Assembly: GCF_001269365.1 (NCBI RefSeq)
Contig: NZ_CXOM01000003.1
Span: 62,001-126,000, forward strand
Reading direction: 5' to 3'
DNA: 64,000 nt
DNA from: Limnohabitans sp. Rim11
GTDB lineage: Bacteria > Pseudomonadota > Gammaproteobacteria > Burkholderiales > Burkholderiaceae_C
In this document: positions 17,883 through 26,762 of the stretch, in pieces
How positions within the stretch are numbered: position 1 is the first letter of the stretch
Layout: the number at the start of each line of letters is the position of its first letter
Notes under the pieces: generated by a model
What the model saw: only the letters and a program-made list of their open reading frames with translations
What the model was told of the DNA's origin: nothing
Database searches by the model: none
Program-made: the position numbers and the translations under genes

Positions 17883-18824
17883 TTAAAAAGGTGGCCCTTC
17901 GGCTTCAGTGGCTGGCTCGGCAAAGATGTTTTCGCCACCCAAAGCTTCCAAGATGTCTTTGATCAAGGGGCTGAGCATGCCCGTGCTCAAAACCACATTG
18001 GCGTCAAATTTGTCATCGCCCTGAGTATTGAGGCTGTCGGGTTCGGTGCCGTCTAGGAAGCTCAATTTTTTGAACTGAAGGTTGTCGGTTAAAACAAAAC
18101 TGGCTTTGCCTTCCCAGCTGAGGGCCAATTGGGTGGGTAGCTTGCCCTCGCGCACATGCTTTCTGACTTCTTCGGTGCTCAAAATATGGCGGGTGTACTT
18201 CACCATGGGCTGATCTTCGGCACCAGACTTTAAGACGCATTCTTTTTCAATGCTGATAGAGGCTGGCAATTCGTCTGAGTCCGTTGCTAGCAACCACGAT
18301 GCCATGGCTGTCTGAGGGGATGTGGCGGTTTGCAGTAAATTTAAATCAAGGCTGGGAAGGGCACGCACCAATTGGGTGATCACCTCATCGGCTTTGCCTG
18401 AGCTGGCTGCATCGATGGCCAAGAGTCGATCTTGGGGATTGATCCAAACGGTGACAGCGCCTTGTTTGGCAAAGGCTTGGGGCAAGAGGCTGTGCAAGAT
18501 GTCTTCGCACATTTCACGTTTTTCTTTTTTGCCCGGCTTGCGGCCTGTTTTTGATTCAATTTCTTGAATTTGTATCTCTGCCTTGCGTTTGACGACAGAG
18601 GAGGGCACCGCTTTGGTTTCGATCATCAGTTTGGCAATCCATTGGCCACCGATGTTTTCAAGCAATGGGCCGTGGGCAATGCCGCGAGGTTCTATCCATC
18701 CAACTGATTTGTCTTGGCCAGGCGAGCACTCGGTAAATCTGGCCGTTGCCAGCGCTGTTTCAATTTCGGAAGCAGTCGCTACCCAATTTGGCCCAATGCG
18801 GTAGGCCGTCACATTTTTAAACAC
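17883..18824 (-). CDS. rdgC: Recombination-associated protein RdgC
   Basis: RdgC is a ring-shaped DNA-binding protein that restrains RecA and takes part in replication-fork processing. The start is set at the GTG at 18824: it gives VFKNVTAYRIG, matching the conserved MFKNLTVYRI beginning of the family, and AAAGGA lies 5 bases upstream. The frame runs open further to 18983, but those extra residues are unlike RdgC. The 313-residue product is close to the E. coli length. Conserved patches include SVGWIEPRG and CVLKSGAEDQPMVKYTRHIL. It is divergent from the racemase-like gene and leads into crcB. Confidence 0.93.
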   Translation of the reverse strand: MFKNVTAYRIGPNWVATASEIETALATARFTECSPGQDKSVGWIEPRGIAHGPLLENIGGQWIAKLMIETKAVPSSVVKRKAEIQIQEIESKTGRKPGKKEKREMCEDILHSLLPQAFAKQGAVTVWINPQDRLLAIDAASSGKADEVITQLVRALPSLDLNLLQTATSPQTAMASWLLATDSDELPASISIEKECVLKSGAEDQPMVKYTRHILSTEEVRKHVREGKLPTQLALSWEGKASFVLTDNLQFKKLSFLDGTEPDSLNTQGDDKFDANVVLSTGMLSPLIKDILEALGGENIFAEPATEAEGPPF

Positions 18825-18843
18825 TAAATTCCTTTGGGTATTC

Positions 18844-18860
18844 TTTGACCTGATGTCAAA
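18844..18860. promoter_or_regulatory. Perfect dyad TTTGAC-N5-GTCAAA between rdgC and the racemase-like gene
   Basis: TTTGAC CTGAT GTCAAA has perfect 6-base arms and begins 20 bases upstream of the rdgC GTG. Read on the minus strand it contains TTGACA, a perfect -35 hexamer, though no clear -10 follows at the right distance. It could be an operator for either divergent gene. Confidence 0.35.
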
Positions 18861-18933
18861 TGGGTCGACATGAGCGAGGGTCAATTTTGAATCAAAATCA
18901 GTCCCAGTTTGCAGTGGATGGACGAATTCTTTA

Positions 18934-19638
18934 ATGTCTACAAAAAATGATTTGAATCCTTGGGGCGTTCTGATGCTGGACACCCAGTTTCCTCGATACC
19001 CAGGAGATATCGGCTGTCCTTTGGGTTGGCCCGTAGCGTTGATGTATCAAAAAGTGTCTGGTATGTTTCCGCAAGAAATTGTGAGAACGCCAGAAAGTTT
19101 GAAACAACACCAAGTGTTGCCAGCGTTCGTTAAGGCAGGACGCCAACTGGTTGACCAAGGTGCCAAGGCCCTGACCACCAGCTGTGGATTTTTGGTTTTG
19201 CAGCAGCGAGAGTTGCAGGATGCTCTGCCAGTTCCAGTACGGACTTCCAGTTTATTGTTGCTCCCTAAATTGTTAGCCATGTACCAAACTGTTGGTGTTT
19301 TGACGATGGATGAATCTGCTTTAAGTGAAGCACACTTTTGGGCGGCCGGCGTGATGCCTCAAGACATGTCTCGGCTGAGGGTGCAAGGGGTCGATCGACA
19401 AAGCGTATTTGCCCATGCCATCATGGGAAATTGTGCTCAAATGGATTTTGAAGCTGCCCAACAAAGCGTGCTGTCCGCAGCCATGCGCTTAAAACAAAAA
19501 GCCCCCGATCTGAAACATGTGGTTTTGGAATGCACCAACATGCCGCCGTATGCGGGGGCCATTGAACTAGAAACAGGCTGGCAATTGCACAGCCTGCACC
19601 AACTGCTTACAACTTCATCTGCTGAGGCATCCAAGTAA
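18934..19638 (+). CDS. Aspartate/glutamate racemase-family protein
   Basis: It belongs to the Asp/Glu/hydantoin racemase superfamily, cofactor-independent enzymes that use two Cys to move a proton or cleave a related substrate. The two candidate Cys positions are in the expected settings: ALTTSCGFL near residue 84 and VLECTNMPPYA near 206. The 234-residue length fits. The start is at 18934; the ribosome site is weak. It is divergent from rdgC and its last 32 bases overlap the convergent dctM gene. The neighbouring TRAP transporter and 5-oxoprolinase suggest that it handles an amino-acid or hydantoin derivative; maleate isomerase-like activity is an alternative. The substrate is inferred. Confidence 0.72.
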   Translation: MSTKNDLNPWGVLMLDTQFPRYPGDIGCPLGWPVALMYQKVSGMFPQEIVRTPESLKQHQVLPAFVKAGRQLVDQGAKALTTSCGFLVLQQRELQDALPVPVRTSSLLLLPKLLAMYQTVGVLTMDESALSEAHFWAAGVMPQDMSRLRVQGVDRQSVFAHAIMGNCAQMDFEAAQQSVLSAAMRLKQKAPDLKHVVLECTNMPPYAGAIELETGWQLHSLHQLLTTSSAEASK

Positions 19639-20908
19639 CGATGGCCGGAAAGAAGTAAATCAACAAGACCGCCACGACCATCAAGAAAAACATCGGCAAG
19701 GTGGCTTTGGCGATCCAGAGCAAATCTTTGCCTGTCATGCCTTGAAGCACAAACAAATTGAAACCTACGGGTGGGGTAATTTGGGCCATCTCAACCACCA
19801 GCACAATGAAGATGCCAAACCACAAGGGGTCAATGCCAGCTTTTTGAACTGTAGGCATGATGACGCCCATCGTTAGTACCACCATGGAGATGCCGTCTAA
19901 GAAGCAACCCAAGATCACGTAAAAGACTGTCAGTGCCAAGATCAGTTCAAACTGACTCAGGCCTAAAGTGGCAATCCATTCTGCCAAGTGACGTGGCAAA
20001 CCGATGTAACCCATGGACAGCGTCAAGAAAGAAGCGCCGGCCAAAATCAGGGCAATCATGCAGTACAGCCTGGTTGCGCCCATCAGGGCTTCTTTGAAGC
20101 TAGACCAGTTCAATGAACCTTGTACGCCCGACAAAACCATTGCGCCTACAACGCCAACCGCAGCTGCCTCTGTGGCTGTGGCAATGCCAGCGTAGATAGA
20201 ACCGAGCACAGACGCAATTAGCAAGACGACAGGAATGAGACTGCCTGACTCACGGATTTTTTCCATGAAGGTGTAATGGCGATCATTGACTGGCACTTGT
20301 TCCGGATGCCGCAAGGCCCAGTAAATGATGTAACCCGAAAACAAACATGCCAGCATGAGTCCGGGCAAGATGCCGGCAATGAACAACTTGGCGATAGAAA
20401 CGTCTGCTGTCACGCCATAGACGATCATGATGATAGACGGTGGAATGAGCAAGCCCAAGGTGCCCGCGCCTGCAAGTGTCCCAACGACCATGTTATCTGG
20501 GTAGCCTCGCTTTGCCAGTTCAGGTAAGGTCATTTTGCCAATGGTGGCGCAAGTGGCTGCAGAGGATCCGGAGACTGCTGCAAAGATGGTGCAACCCGCA
20601 ACATTGGTGTGAAGCAAACGGCCAGGCAAAGCTTGCAGCCAAGGCGCCAAGCCTTTGAACATGTCTTGACTAAGGCGCGTTCTGAACAGAATTTCACCCA
20701 TCCAGATGAACAGAGGCAAAGCGGTGAGGGTCCAACTGGAAGAGGACCCCCAAATGGTGACGGCCATGGCGTCGCCAGCAGGACGGCTGCTGAACAATTG
20801 CATGCCCACCCAGGCCACGCCTGACAAAGACAAGCCAATCCAGACGCCACTGCCCAAAATGAGAAACAGCGTTGCAACCAGTAGCGCTGTGATCAGTAAA
20901 TCATTCAT
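19607..20908 (-). CDS. TRAP transporter large permease subunit (DctM type), second system
   Basis: This is the main sodium-coupled permease of a complete TRAP transporter. It is 433 residues, the standard DctM length, unlike the extended copy at 3254. It has about twelve hydrophobic segments and family motifs AAVSGSSAATCATIGKMTLPE near residue 115 and GTLGLLIPPSIIMIVYG near 155. The small permease ends 2 bases upstream of its start, and the binding protein comes before that, so gene order is P-Q-M. It ends inside the convergent racemase-like gene. Confidence 0.92.
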   Translation of the reverse strand: MNDLLITALLVATLFLILGSGVWIGLSLSGVAWVGMQLFSSRPAGDAMAVTIWGSSSSWTLTALPLFIWMGEILFRTRLSQDMFKGLAPWLQALPGRLLHTNVAGCTIFAAVSGSSAATCATIGKMTLPELAKRGYPDNMVVGTLAGAGTLGLLIPPSIIMIVYGVTADVSIAKLFIAGILPGLMLACLFSGYIIYWALRHPEQVPVNDRHYTFMEKIRESGSLIPVVLLIASVLGSIYAGIATATEAAAVGVVGAMVLSGVQGSLNWSSFKEALMGATRLYCMIALILAGASFLTLSMGYIGLPRHLAEWIATLGLSQFELILALTVFYVILGCFLDGISMVVLTMGVIMPTVQKAGIDPLWFGIFIVLVVEMAQITPPVGFNLFVLQGMTGKDLLWIAKATLPMFFLMVVAVLLIYFFPAIVTWMPQQMKL

Positions 20909-20910
20909 AG

Positions 20911-21420
20911 TTACTCGTTGTGTAACGCTTCATCTGAATTCAAGGCCACTCGTTTGCCCAGAATTTCTAAAATCAATTCGTCGATGAAAGCGATCGCCAA
21001 AACCACGGTGCCAAGCGCCATGGAAATTTGAGGAATCCACAAGGGTGTTGCATCGTTGCTGGTGGAAATGTCGTGGAAGGTGTAAGACTGCCAAGACAAA
21101 CGTATGCTGTAGTACGCCAAGAGGCATGCCAGAAAAGAGGCCATGCCCAATGCCCACAATTCGAGGCCTTTGAGCCAACGGCCTTTGAATCGGCTGATGA
21201 GAACTGTGACACGAATGTGCTCACCTTTTTTCAAGGTGTGTGCCAAAGCCAGGAAGCCGCTGGCGGCCATGCAATAACCTGCATAGGCGTCTGTCCCTCT
21301 GATGTGAAAGTTGAATTCACGGCCAATGATGGACATCAAAACCATCAAAAGCATGGCACACATGAAAAGCGCCGCCAAAGCGGCGGCGCTGTCATAAATG
21401 CGATTTAACAAACTGCGCAT
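20911..21420 (-). CDS. TRAP transporter small permease subunit (DctQ type), second system
   Basis: This 169-residue membrane protein has four hydrophobic segments, at about residues 12-32, 46-66, 84-106 and 128-150. It carries the DctQ mark IRGTDAYAGYCMAASGFLALAHT between helices 1 and 2 and GEHIRVTVL after helix 2. It sits 6 bases after the binding-protein gene and 2 bases before dctM, so it is clearly one operon. Its C-terminus is short, without the charged tail of the first system's DctQ. Confidence 0.9.
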   Translation of the reverse strand: MRSLLNRIYDSAAALAALFMCAMLLMVLMSIIGREFNFHIRGTDAYAGYCMAASGFLALAHTLKKGEHIRVTVLISRFKGRWLKGLELWALGMASFLACLLAYYSIRLSWQSYTFHDISTSNDATPLWIPQISMALGTVVLAIAFIDELILEILGKRVALNSDEALHNE

Positions 21421-21426
21421 TGCTGA

Positions 21427-22410
21427 TCAAGGCTTTTTGTAGGCGTCAACCAATGCTTTTCCTTCAGGGCCCGCTTTTTCAAGCCATTCCTTCAACATCA
21501 CATCGCCCACTTTTTTCATATCGGCTTTGAGTTGGGCTGATGGTGTGACGATGTTCATGCCATTCTTTTTGAGCAAGTCAATGTACTCGCCATTTTTGGC
21601 TTGAGACACTTTCCAGCCGCGTGCGTCGGCATCAGCGCCTGCTTTTAAGACGGCTTGTTTGGTGCCTGCATCGAGGGCATCAAACGCGGCTTTGTTCATG
21701 ATGACCGCGTTTTTGGGCAACCAAGCTTGGGTGTCGTACCAGTACTTGATGTGCTCGTAGGTTTTGGTGTCGTAGCCGGTGGAGCCAGATGACATGTAGC
21801 TTTCAACCACGCCAGTGGCCATGGCTTGAGAGAGTTCTGCGGCTTGAACCGTGACAGGCTGTGCGCCCACCAATTCAGCAATACGTGCGGTAGAGGGGCT
21901 GTAGGCGCGCCATTTCACACCCTTCAAATCTGCGGCAGAGTTGATGGGCTTTTTCACATAGATGCCTTGTGGAGGCCATGCCACTGCGTATAGCAACATC
22001 ATGCCTTGCTCGCCCAATTTCTTCTCTAGGAAGGGGCGCTGTACTTTGTAAAGTTTGAAGGATTCGTCGTAGCTATCTGCCAAGAACGGCAGGCCATCGG
22101 CACCAAAAAGTTGCCATTCATTTTGAAAGTTAGCCAATAAGATTTCACCAATTTGTGCTTGGCCACCTTGGACGGCACGCTTGATTTCGGGTGCTTTGAA
22201 CAAAGAGGCATTGGCATGAACCGTGATTTTCAACTTGCCGCCAGAGGCTTTTTCAACATCGTTGGCAAATTGCACCAAGTTTTCGGTGTGGAAATTGTTG
22301 GCGGGGTAGGCCGCGGGCAAGTCCCACTTGGTTTGGGCTTGAGCTGAGGCGATGCCACCCAAAGCGAACAAGGTGGTGATCAGGGCTTGAGAAAGAAGAC
22401 GTCTTTTCAT
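21427..22410 (-). CDS. TRAP transporter substrate-binding protein (DctP type), second system
   Basis: This periplasmic binding protein starts the P-Q-M operon. It has a Sec signal peptide (LSQALITTLFALGGIASAQA, cleavage near residue 25) and the DctP fold; the conserved Arg region reads DLKGVKWRAYSPSTARIAELVGA near residue 165. The length of 327 residues is typical. The ligand cannot be read from the sequence. Divergent placement against the 5-oxoprolinase gene, with 197 bases between, suggests shared control and a pyroglutamate- or hydantoin-like ligand. An SD (CGGAG) precedes the ATG. Confidence 0.9.
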   Translation of the reverse strand: MKRRLLSQALITTLFALGGIASAQAQTKWDLPAAYPANNFHTENLVQFANDVEKASGGKLKITVHANASLFKAPEIKRAVQGGQAQIGEILLANFQNEWQLFGADGLPFLADSYDESFKLYKVQRPFLEKKLGEQGMMLLYAVAWPPQGIYVKKPINSAADLKGVKWRAYSPSTARIAELVGAQPVTVQAAELSQAMATGVVESYMSSGSTGYDTKTYEHIKYWYDTQAWLPKNAVIMNKAAFDALDAGTKQAVLKAGADADARGWKVSQAKNGEYIDLLKKNGMNIVTPSAQLKADMKKVGDVMLKEWLEKAGPEGKALVDAYKKP

Positions 22411-22534
22411 GTGAACTCCGTTGAATGAAAAAAATCGGAAAGCCTTGCAAGAATAGCACCGACTGCAAATGCAAAATACAGGCCCGTCTTGGTAGAAACG
22501 CGAAGTTCGCCTTAAAGATTAGTCTGAAAGGTTT

Positions 22535-22557
22535 AACATCGCTTTCGATAAGCGTTG
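22535..22557. promoter_or_regulatory. Imperfect inverted repeat in the dctP/oxoprolinase intergenic region
   Basis: CGCTT-TCGAT-AAGCG at 22540-22554 forms a short dyad, with partial extension (CA and TG) on both sides. It lies about 50 bases before the oxoprolinase start in the 197-base divergent gap. It could be an operator for a GntR- or LysR-type regulator, but no such gene is in the window. Confidence 0.25.
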
Positions 22558-22607
22558 AAATCAGACCGCCTATAAGTCGAGTCGCGCTGTAGTTTTAAGG
22601 AAATTCA

Positions 22608-25600
22608 ATGACGAGCTTACCGTCCAGTCCGCTGTGGCAATTCTGGATTGACAGAGGGGGTACTTTCACCGACATCGTTGGCAAAAGGCCTGATGGCCAG
22701 TTGGTCACCCACAAACTGTTGTCTGAAAACCCCGATCAGTACAAAGACGCGGCGGTGGCAGGTATTCGTCATTTGCTGGGATTGAAATCCAATGAGACCG
22801 TCAGCCCCAAATTGGTGAGTTGCGTCAAGATGGGCACCACGGTGGCCACCAATGCACTGTTAGAGCGAAAAGGTGAGCGCACCTTGTTGGTCACCACGCA
22901 AGGTTTTCGAGACGCTTTGCGCATTGCCTATCAAAACAGACCGCGTTTGTTTGACCGCAACATCGTATTGCCTGAACTGCTTTACAGCGAAGTCATTGAA
23001 GCCCAAGAGCGAATGTCGGCACAAGGCGATTTCATTGAAGCCTTGAACACAGGGGCATTGCGCGTTCAACTACAGGTGCAGTTTGATGCCGGTATTCGCA
23101 GCGTGGCCATTGTGTTCATGCACGCTTATCGCTACCAACAACATGAAGCCATGGCTGCACAATTAGCGCGTGAGATTGGCTTCACACAAATCAGCACCTC
23201 GCATCAAACCAGCCCCTTGATGAAGTTTGTCAGCCGTGGCGACACCACGGTGGTGGACGCTTATCTGTCGCCCATTTTGCGTCGCTATGTTGACCAAGTG
23301 GCCAGTGAAATGCCAGGCGTTAAGCTGATGTTCATGCAGTCCTCGGGCGGCCTGACCGACGCCCATGCCTTTGCGGGTAAAGACGCTATCTTGAGTGGCC
23401 CTGCGGGCGGTATTGTGGGCATGGCGCGAACAGCCGAAGGAGCTGGTCACGACAAAGTGATTGGCTTTGACATGGGCGGTACGTCTACCGATGTGTCGCA
23501 TTACGCAGGTCAATTTGAGCGTGAGTTTGAAACGCAAGTGGCCGGCATTCGCATGCGTGCGCCCATGATGAGCATTCACACGGTGGCTGCAGGTGGCGGT
23601 TCTTTGCTGCAGTTTGATGGGGCACGTTTGCGTGTGGGGCCTCAAAGCGCGGGCGCCAATCCTGGGCCTGCCAGTTACAGGCGTGGTGGCCCTTTGGCGG
23701 TGACCGATGCCAACGTGTTGGTGGGCAAAGTGCAGCCCGATTTTTTCCCCGCTGTGTTTGGCCCTGAAGGCAATCAGCGTTTGGACAAGCAGGCCGTGGC
23801 TGAACGCTTTGCTGCGTTGTCATCTCAAATGAACCGAACTGCAGAAGCCATTGCAGATGGTTTCTTGCGCATCGCTGTGCAGCAGATGGCCAACGCCATC
23901 AAGAAAATTTCTGTGGCACGCGGCTATGACGTGACACGCTACACCTTGCAATGTTTTGGTGGCGCCGGAGGCCAGCACGCGTGCTTGGTGGCCGATGCGC
24001 TGGGCATGCAGCAAGTTTATGTTCACCCCCTGGCTGGTGTACTGTCAGCCTATGGCATGGGCTTGGCCGATCAAAGTTTGATTCGCGAGCAAGCCGTTGA
24101 GTTGCGCCTCACACCCGAGGCCATGCCGTCTTTGGCAGCGCCGCTTCAAAGCTTGGGCGATACTGCGCGTGCTGCGTTGGCCAAGCAAGCTTTGGGCGAT
24201 GCCATTGAATTGCACGAGCGCGTGCATGTTCGCTATGAAGGTAGCGATTCTGCGCTGGTGGTCAGCATGGGCAGCTTGGCAGAAATCACCGCGCGTTTTG
24301 AACAGGCTTACCGTCAACGATTTGCATTTTTGATGATAGGCAAAGCACTCATGGTAGAGGCTGTTTCTGTTGAAGCGATTATCAAAGGTGATGCGTCTGT
24401 TGAAGTGCCTCATGCGCTAAATGCGTTACGCGATGTGCCCAAACGAGCTACGGTCAAAATGTATTCTGCTGGTTCTGATGGCGAGTCACGTTGGTGGGAT
24501 GCAGGTTTGTTTGTACGTGAAGATTTGCGCATTGGCGATGTGATTGCTGGCCCGGCCATCATTGCCGAGAAGAACGCCACCACGGTGGTAGAGCCTGGGT
24601 GGCAAGCACAAGTAACCGCCCTAGACCACTTGTTGCTGAATCGCCTTGAAGTTCGTCAAGCCAAACATGCTGCCGGTACTACAGTCGACCCAGTGCTGCT
24701 TGAAGTGTTCAACAACCTCTTCATGAACATTGCCGAGCAAATGGGTTTGCAATTGCAAAACACCGCTTACTCCGTCAACATCAAAGAGCGCCTTGATTTT
24801 TCTTGTGCTTTGTTCAGCGCAGAAGGCCACCTCATTGCCAACGCGCCGCACATGCCTGTGCATCTTGGCAGCATGGGGGAGAGCATCAAAACAGTGATAC
24901 GCGAAAACGCTGGCAAGATGCAGCGCGGTGATGTGTTTGTTTTGAATGACCCTTATCACGGTGGGACGCACTTGCCCGATGTCACCGTCATCACGCCTGT
25001 GTTTTTAGAAGGTGCAAGTCAACCTGAGTTTTATGTGGGCTCGCGTGGTCATCATGCTGATATTGGCGGCACCACGCCAGGCTCTATGCCACCTTTTTCC
25101 ACCACCATTCAAGAAGAAGGTGTGCAAATCAACAACGTCAAGTTGGTGTCTGCAGGTGTGTTGCAAGAGCAAAACATGCTTGCTTTGTTGGCCAGTGGCC
25201 AATTCCCCAGTCGCAATCCACAACAAAACATGGCCGACTTGCGAGCGCAGTTGGCAGCCAACGAAAAGGGCGTGCAAGAGCTTCGAAAAATGGTGGCCGA
25301 GTTTGGGTTGGATGTGGTTCAAGCCTACATGCGTCACGTTCAAGACAATGCCGAAGAGTCAGTACGCCGTGTCATCACTCGATTGAGGGATGGTGCATTC
25401 ACATTGCCTTTAGACAATGGCGCTCAAATTCAGGTGGCTGTGCGCGTAGATGCCAAAAACCGAAGTGCAGAAATTGATTTCACGGGTACCAGTCCTCAGC
25501 AGACCAACAATTTCAACGCACCTACGGCAGTTTGTATGGCTGCTGTGTTGTATGTGTTCAGAAGTTTAGTGAATGATGACATTCCTTTGAATGCTGGTTG

Positions 25601-26243
25601 CTTGAAGCCTTTGAATGTAATCATTCCAGAAGGCTGCATGCTTAATCCCAATTTCCCGGCCTCAGTGGTGGCGGGCAATGTGGAAACTTCCAGCTGCATC
25701 ACCAACGCTTTGTTCGGCGCTCTGGGTGTGATGGCGGGCAGTCAGCCCACCATGAACAACTTCACGTTTGGCAACGCCAAGTACCAGTATTACGAGACCA
25801 TTTCGGGTGGCAGTGGTGCAGGTGTTGAATTGAACGATTCAGGAGCGGTGCTTTCTGGCTTCAATGGCACCTCTGTGGTTCAAACCAACATGACCAATTC
25901 GCGTTTGACCGATCCTGAAATATTGGAGTTCAGATTTCCTGTTCGTTTGGAAAGTTATTCGCTTCGACAGGGCTCTGGCGGTTTGGGAAAGTGGCAAGGC
26001 GGTATGGGCGGTGTTCGGTGCATCCGTTTTTTAGAGCCCATGACGGCCGGCATTTTGTCCAATGGCCGCGTCTTTCCGGCGTTTGGTGCAGCAGGCGGTC
26101 AGCCCGGTGCGCTGGGTCTCAACCGGGTGAGGCGCTTGAATGGGGAGGTAGAAGACTTGCAACACATTGCTCAAGTTGAAATGGCCCCAGGCGATGTGTT
26201 TGAGATACATACACCTGGGGGTGGCGGGTTTGGTGTGGGTTAA
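22608..26243 (+). CDS. Fused 5-oxoprolinase / hydantoinase A+B protein
   Basis: Members of this family use ATP to open 5-oxoproline to glutamate or N-methylhydantoin to N-carbamoylsarcosine. The 1211-residue chain is a single-protein fusion. The HyuA half (about 1-690) begins with the ATPase-fold motif [19 protein letters not shown] and holds [15 protein letters not shown] near 288 and [16 protein letters not shown] near 450. The HyuB half (about 700-1205) has [33 protein letters not shown] and the Gly-rich C-terminal [13 protein letters not shown]. This architecture is that of 5-oxoprolinase (OPLAH type), whereas hydantoinases are often split in two. Substrate specificity remains inferred. 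A TRAP transporter lies divergently upstream. Confidence 0.88.
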   Translation: MTSLPSSPLWQFWIDRGGTFTDIVGKRPDGQLVTHKLLSENPDQYKDAAVAGIRHLLGLKSNETVSPKLVSCVKMGTTVATNALLERKGERTLLVTTQGFRDALRIAYQNRPRLFDRNIVLPELLYSEVIEAQERMSAQGDFIEALNTGALRVQLQVQFDAGIRSVAIVFMHAYRYQQHEAMAAQLAREIGFTQISTSHQTSPLMKFVSRGDTTVVDAYLSPILRRYVDQVASEMPGVKLMFMQSSGGLTDAHAFAGKDAILSGPAGGIVGMARTAEGAGHDKVIGFDMGGTSTDVSHYAGQFEREFETQVAGIRMRAPMMSIHTVAAGGGSLLQFDGARLRVGPQSAGANPGPASYRRGGPLAVTDANVLVGKVQPDFFPAVFGPEGNQRLDKQAVAERFAALSSQMNRTAEAIADGFLRIAVQQMANAIKKISVARGYDVTRYTLQCFGGAGGQHACLVADALGMQQVYVHPLAGVLSAYGMGLADQSLIREQAVELRLTPEAMPSLAAPLQSLGDTARAALAKQALGDAIELHERVHVRYEGSDSALVVSMGSLAEITARFEQAYRQRFAFLMIGKALMVEAVSVEAIIKGDASVEVPHALNALRDVPKRATVKMYSAGSDGESRWWDAGLFVREDLRIGDVIAGPAIIAEKNATTVVEPGWQAQVTALDHLLLNRLEVRQAKHAAGTTVDPVLLEVFNNLFMNIAEQMGLQLQNTAYSVNIKERLDFSCALFSAEGHLIANAPHMPVHLGSMGESIKTVIRENAGKMQRGDVFVLNDPYHGGTHLPDVTVITPVFLEGASQPEFYVGSRGHHADIGGTTPGSMPPFSTTIQEEGVQINNVKLVSAGVLQEQNMLALLASGQFPSRNPQQNMADLRAQLAANEKGVQELRKMVAEFGLDVVQAYMRHVQDNAEESVRRVITRLRDGAFTLPLDNGAQIQVAVRVDAKNRSAEIDFTGTSPQQTNNFNAPTAVCMAAVLYVFRSLVNDDIPLNAGCLKPLNVIIPEGCMLNPNFPASVVAGNVETSSCITNALFGALGVMAGSQPTMNNFTFGNAKYQYYETISGGSGAGVELNDSGAVLSGFNGTSVVQTNMTNSRLTDPEILEFRFPVRLESYSLRQGSGGLGKWQGGMGGVRCIRFLEPMTAGILSNGRVFPAFGAAGGQPGALGLNRVRRLNGEVEDLQHIAQVEMAPGDVFEIHTPGGGGFGVG

Positions 26244-26253
26244 GGGCTGCGCT

Positions 26254-26643
26254 TTAAGACTTGGCTGATTTGGATTTGTCGCTGTTTTTGTCGGCAGTCT
26301 TGTCAGCAGACTTATCTGATGATTTATCTGAAGACTTTTCATTGGGTTTGACATTGGCCGTTTGGCCAGCACCACTTCCTTTGTAGTCTGCTCCGTTGAC
26401 AGTCAGTCCCTGGGCAGACAGTTTGGCTGAATTTTTTTCGCCCATGCCACTGACGCGGTGCATCAAGTCGGGCCAATCTTTGAATTGACCTTTGTTGCGC
26501 TCTTTCAAAATTTTGCCTGACAACGAGGGGCCAATGCCTTTGATGCCATCGAGATCGGCGGCATTGGCTTTGTTGACATCGACTGCAGCAAAACTGGACA
26601 GAGAGAACAGCAAGGCTGAGACGGCTAAGATTTTTTTCAACAT
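26254..26643 (-). CDS. ComEA-like helix-hairpin-helix protein with Lys/Asp/Ser-rich tail
   Basis: It is a small exported DNA-binding protein of the ComEA type, which takes up DNA in the periplasm during transformation. Residues 1-19 form a signal peptide (ILAVSALLFSLSSFAAV). Residues about 20-75 form two helix-hairpin-helix motifs (VNKANAADLDGIKGIGPSL, then DWPDLMHRVSGMGEKNSAKL). The last 30 or so residues are unusual: five consecutive tetrads of the pattern xxDK followed by a Lys/Ser run, coded by imperfect 12-base repeats. This tail makes the protein 129 residues, longer than the minimal form. It follows lapB on the same strand after 119 bases and converges on the oxoprolinase. Confidence 0.8.
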   Translation of the reverse strand: MLKKILAVSALLFSLSSFAAVDVNKANAADLDGIKGIGPSLSGKILKERNKGQFKDWPDLMHRVSGMGEKNSAKLSAQGLTVNGADYKGSGAGQTANVKPNEKSSDKSSDKSADKTADKNSDKSKSAKS

Positions 26644-26762
26644 GTTGAATTCCTAAAATTGGCACCAACCCCATTGGTGGTGCAAATTCAATTCAACCGC
26701 GATTGGGTTGTGTTGTGTGCAGTTTGCAACCCAAGGACAGGGCTTGCAAATGACTGAAAGAT

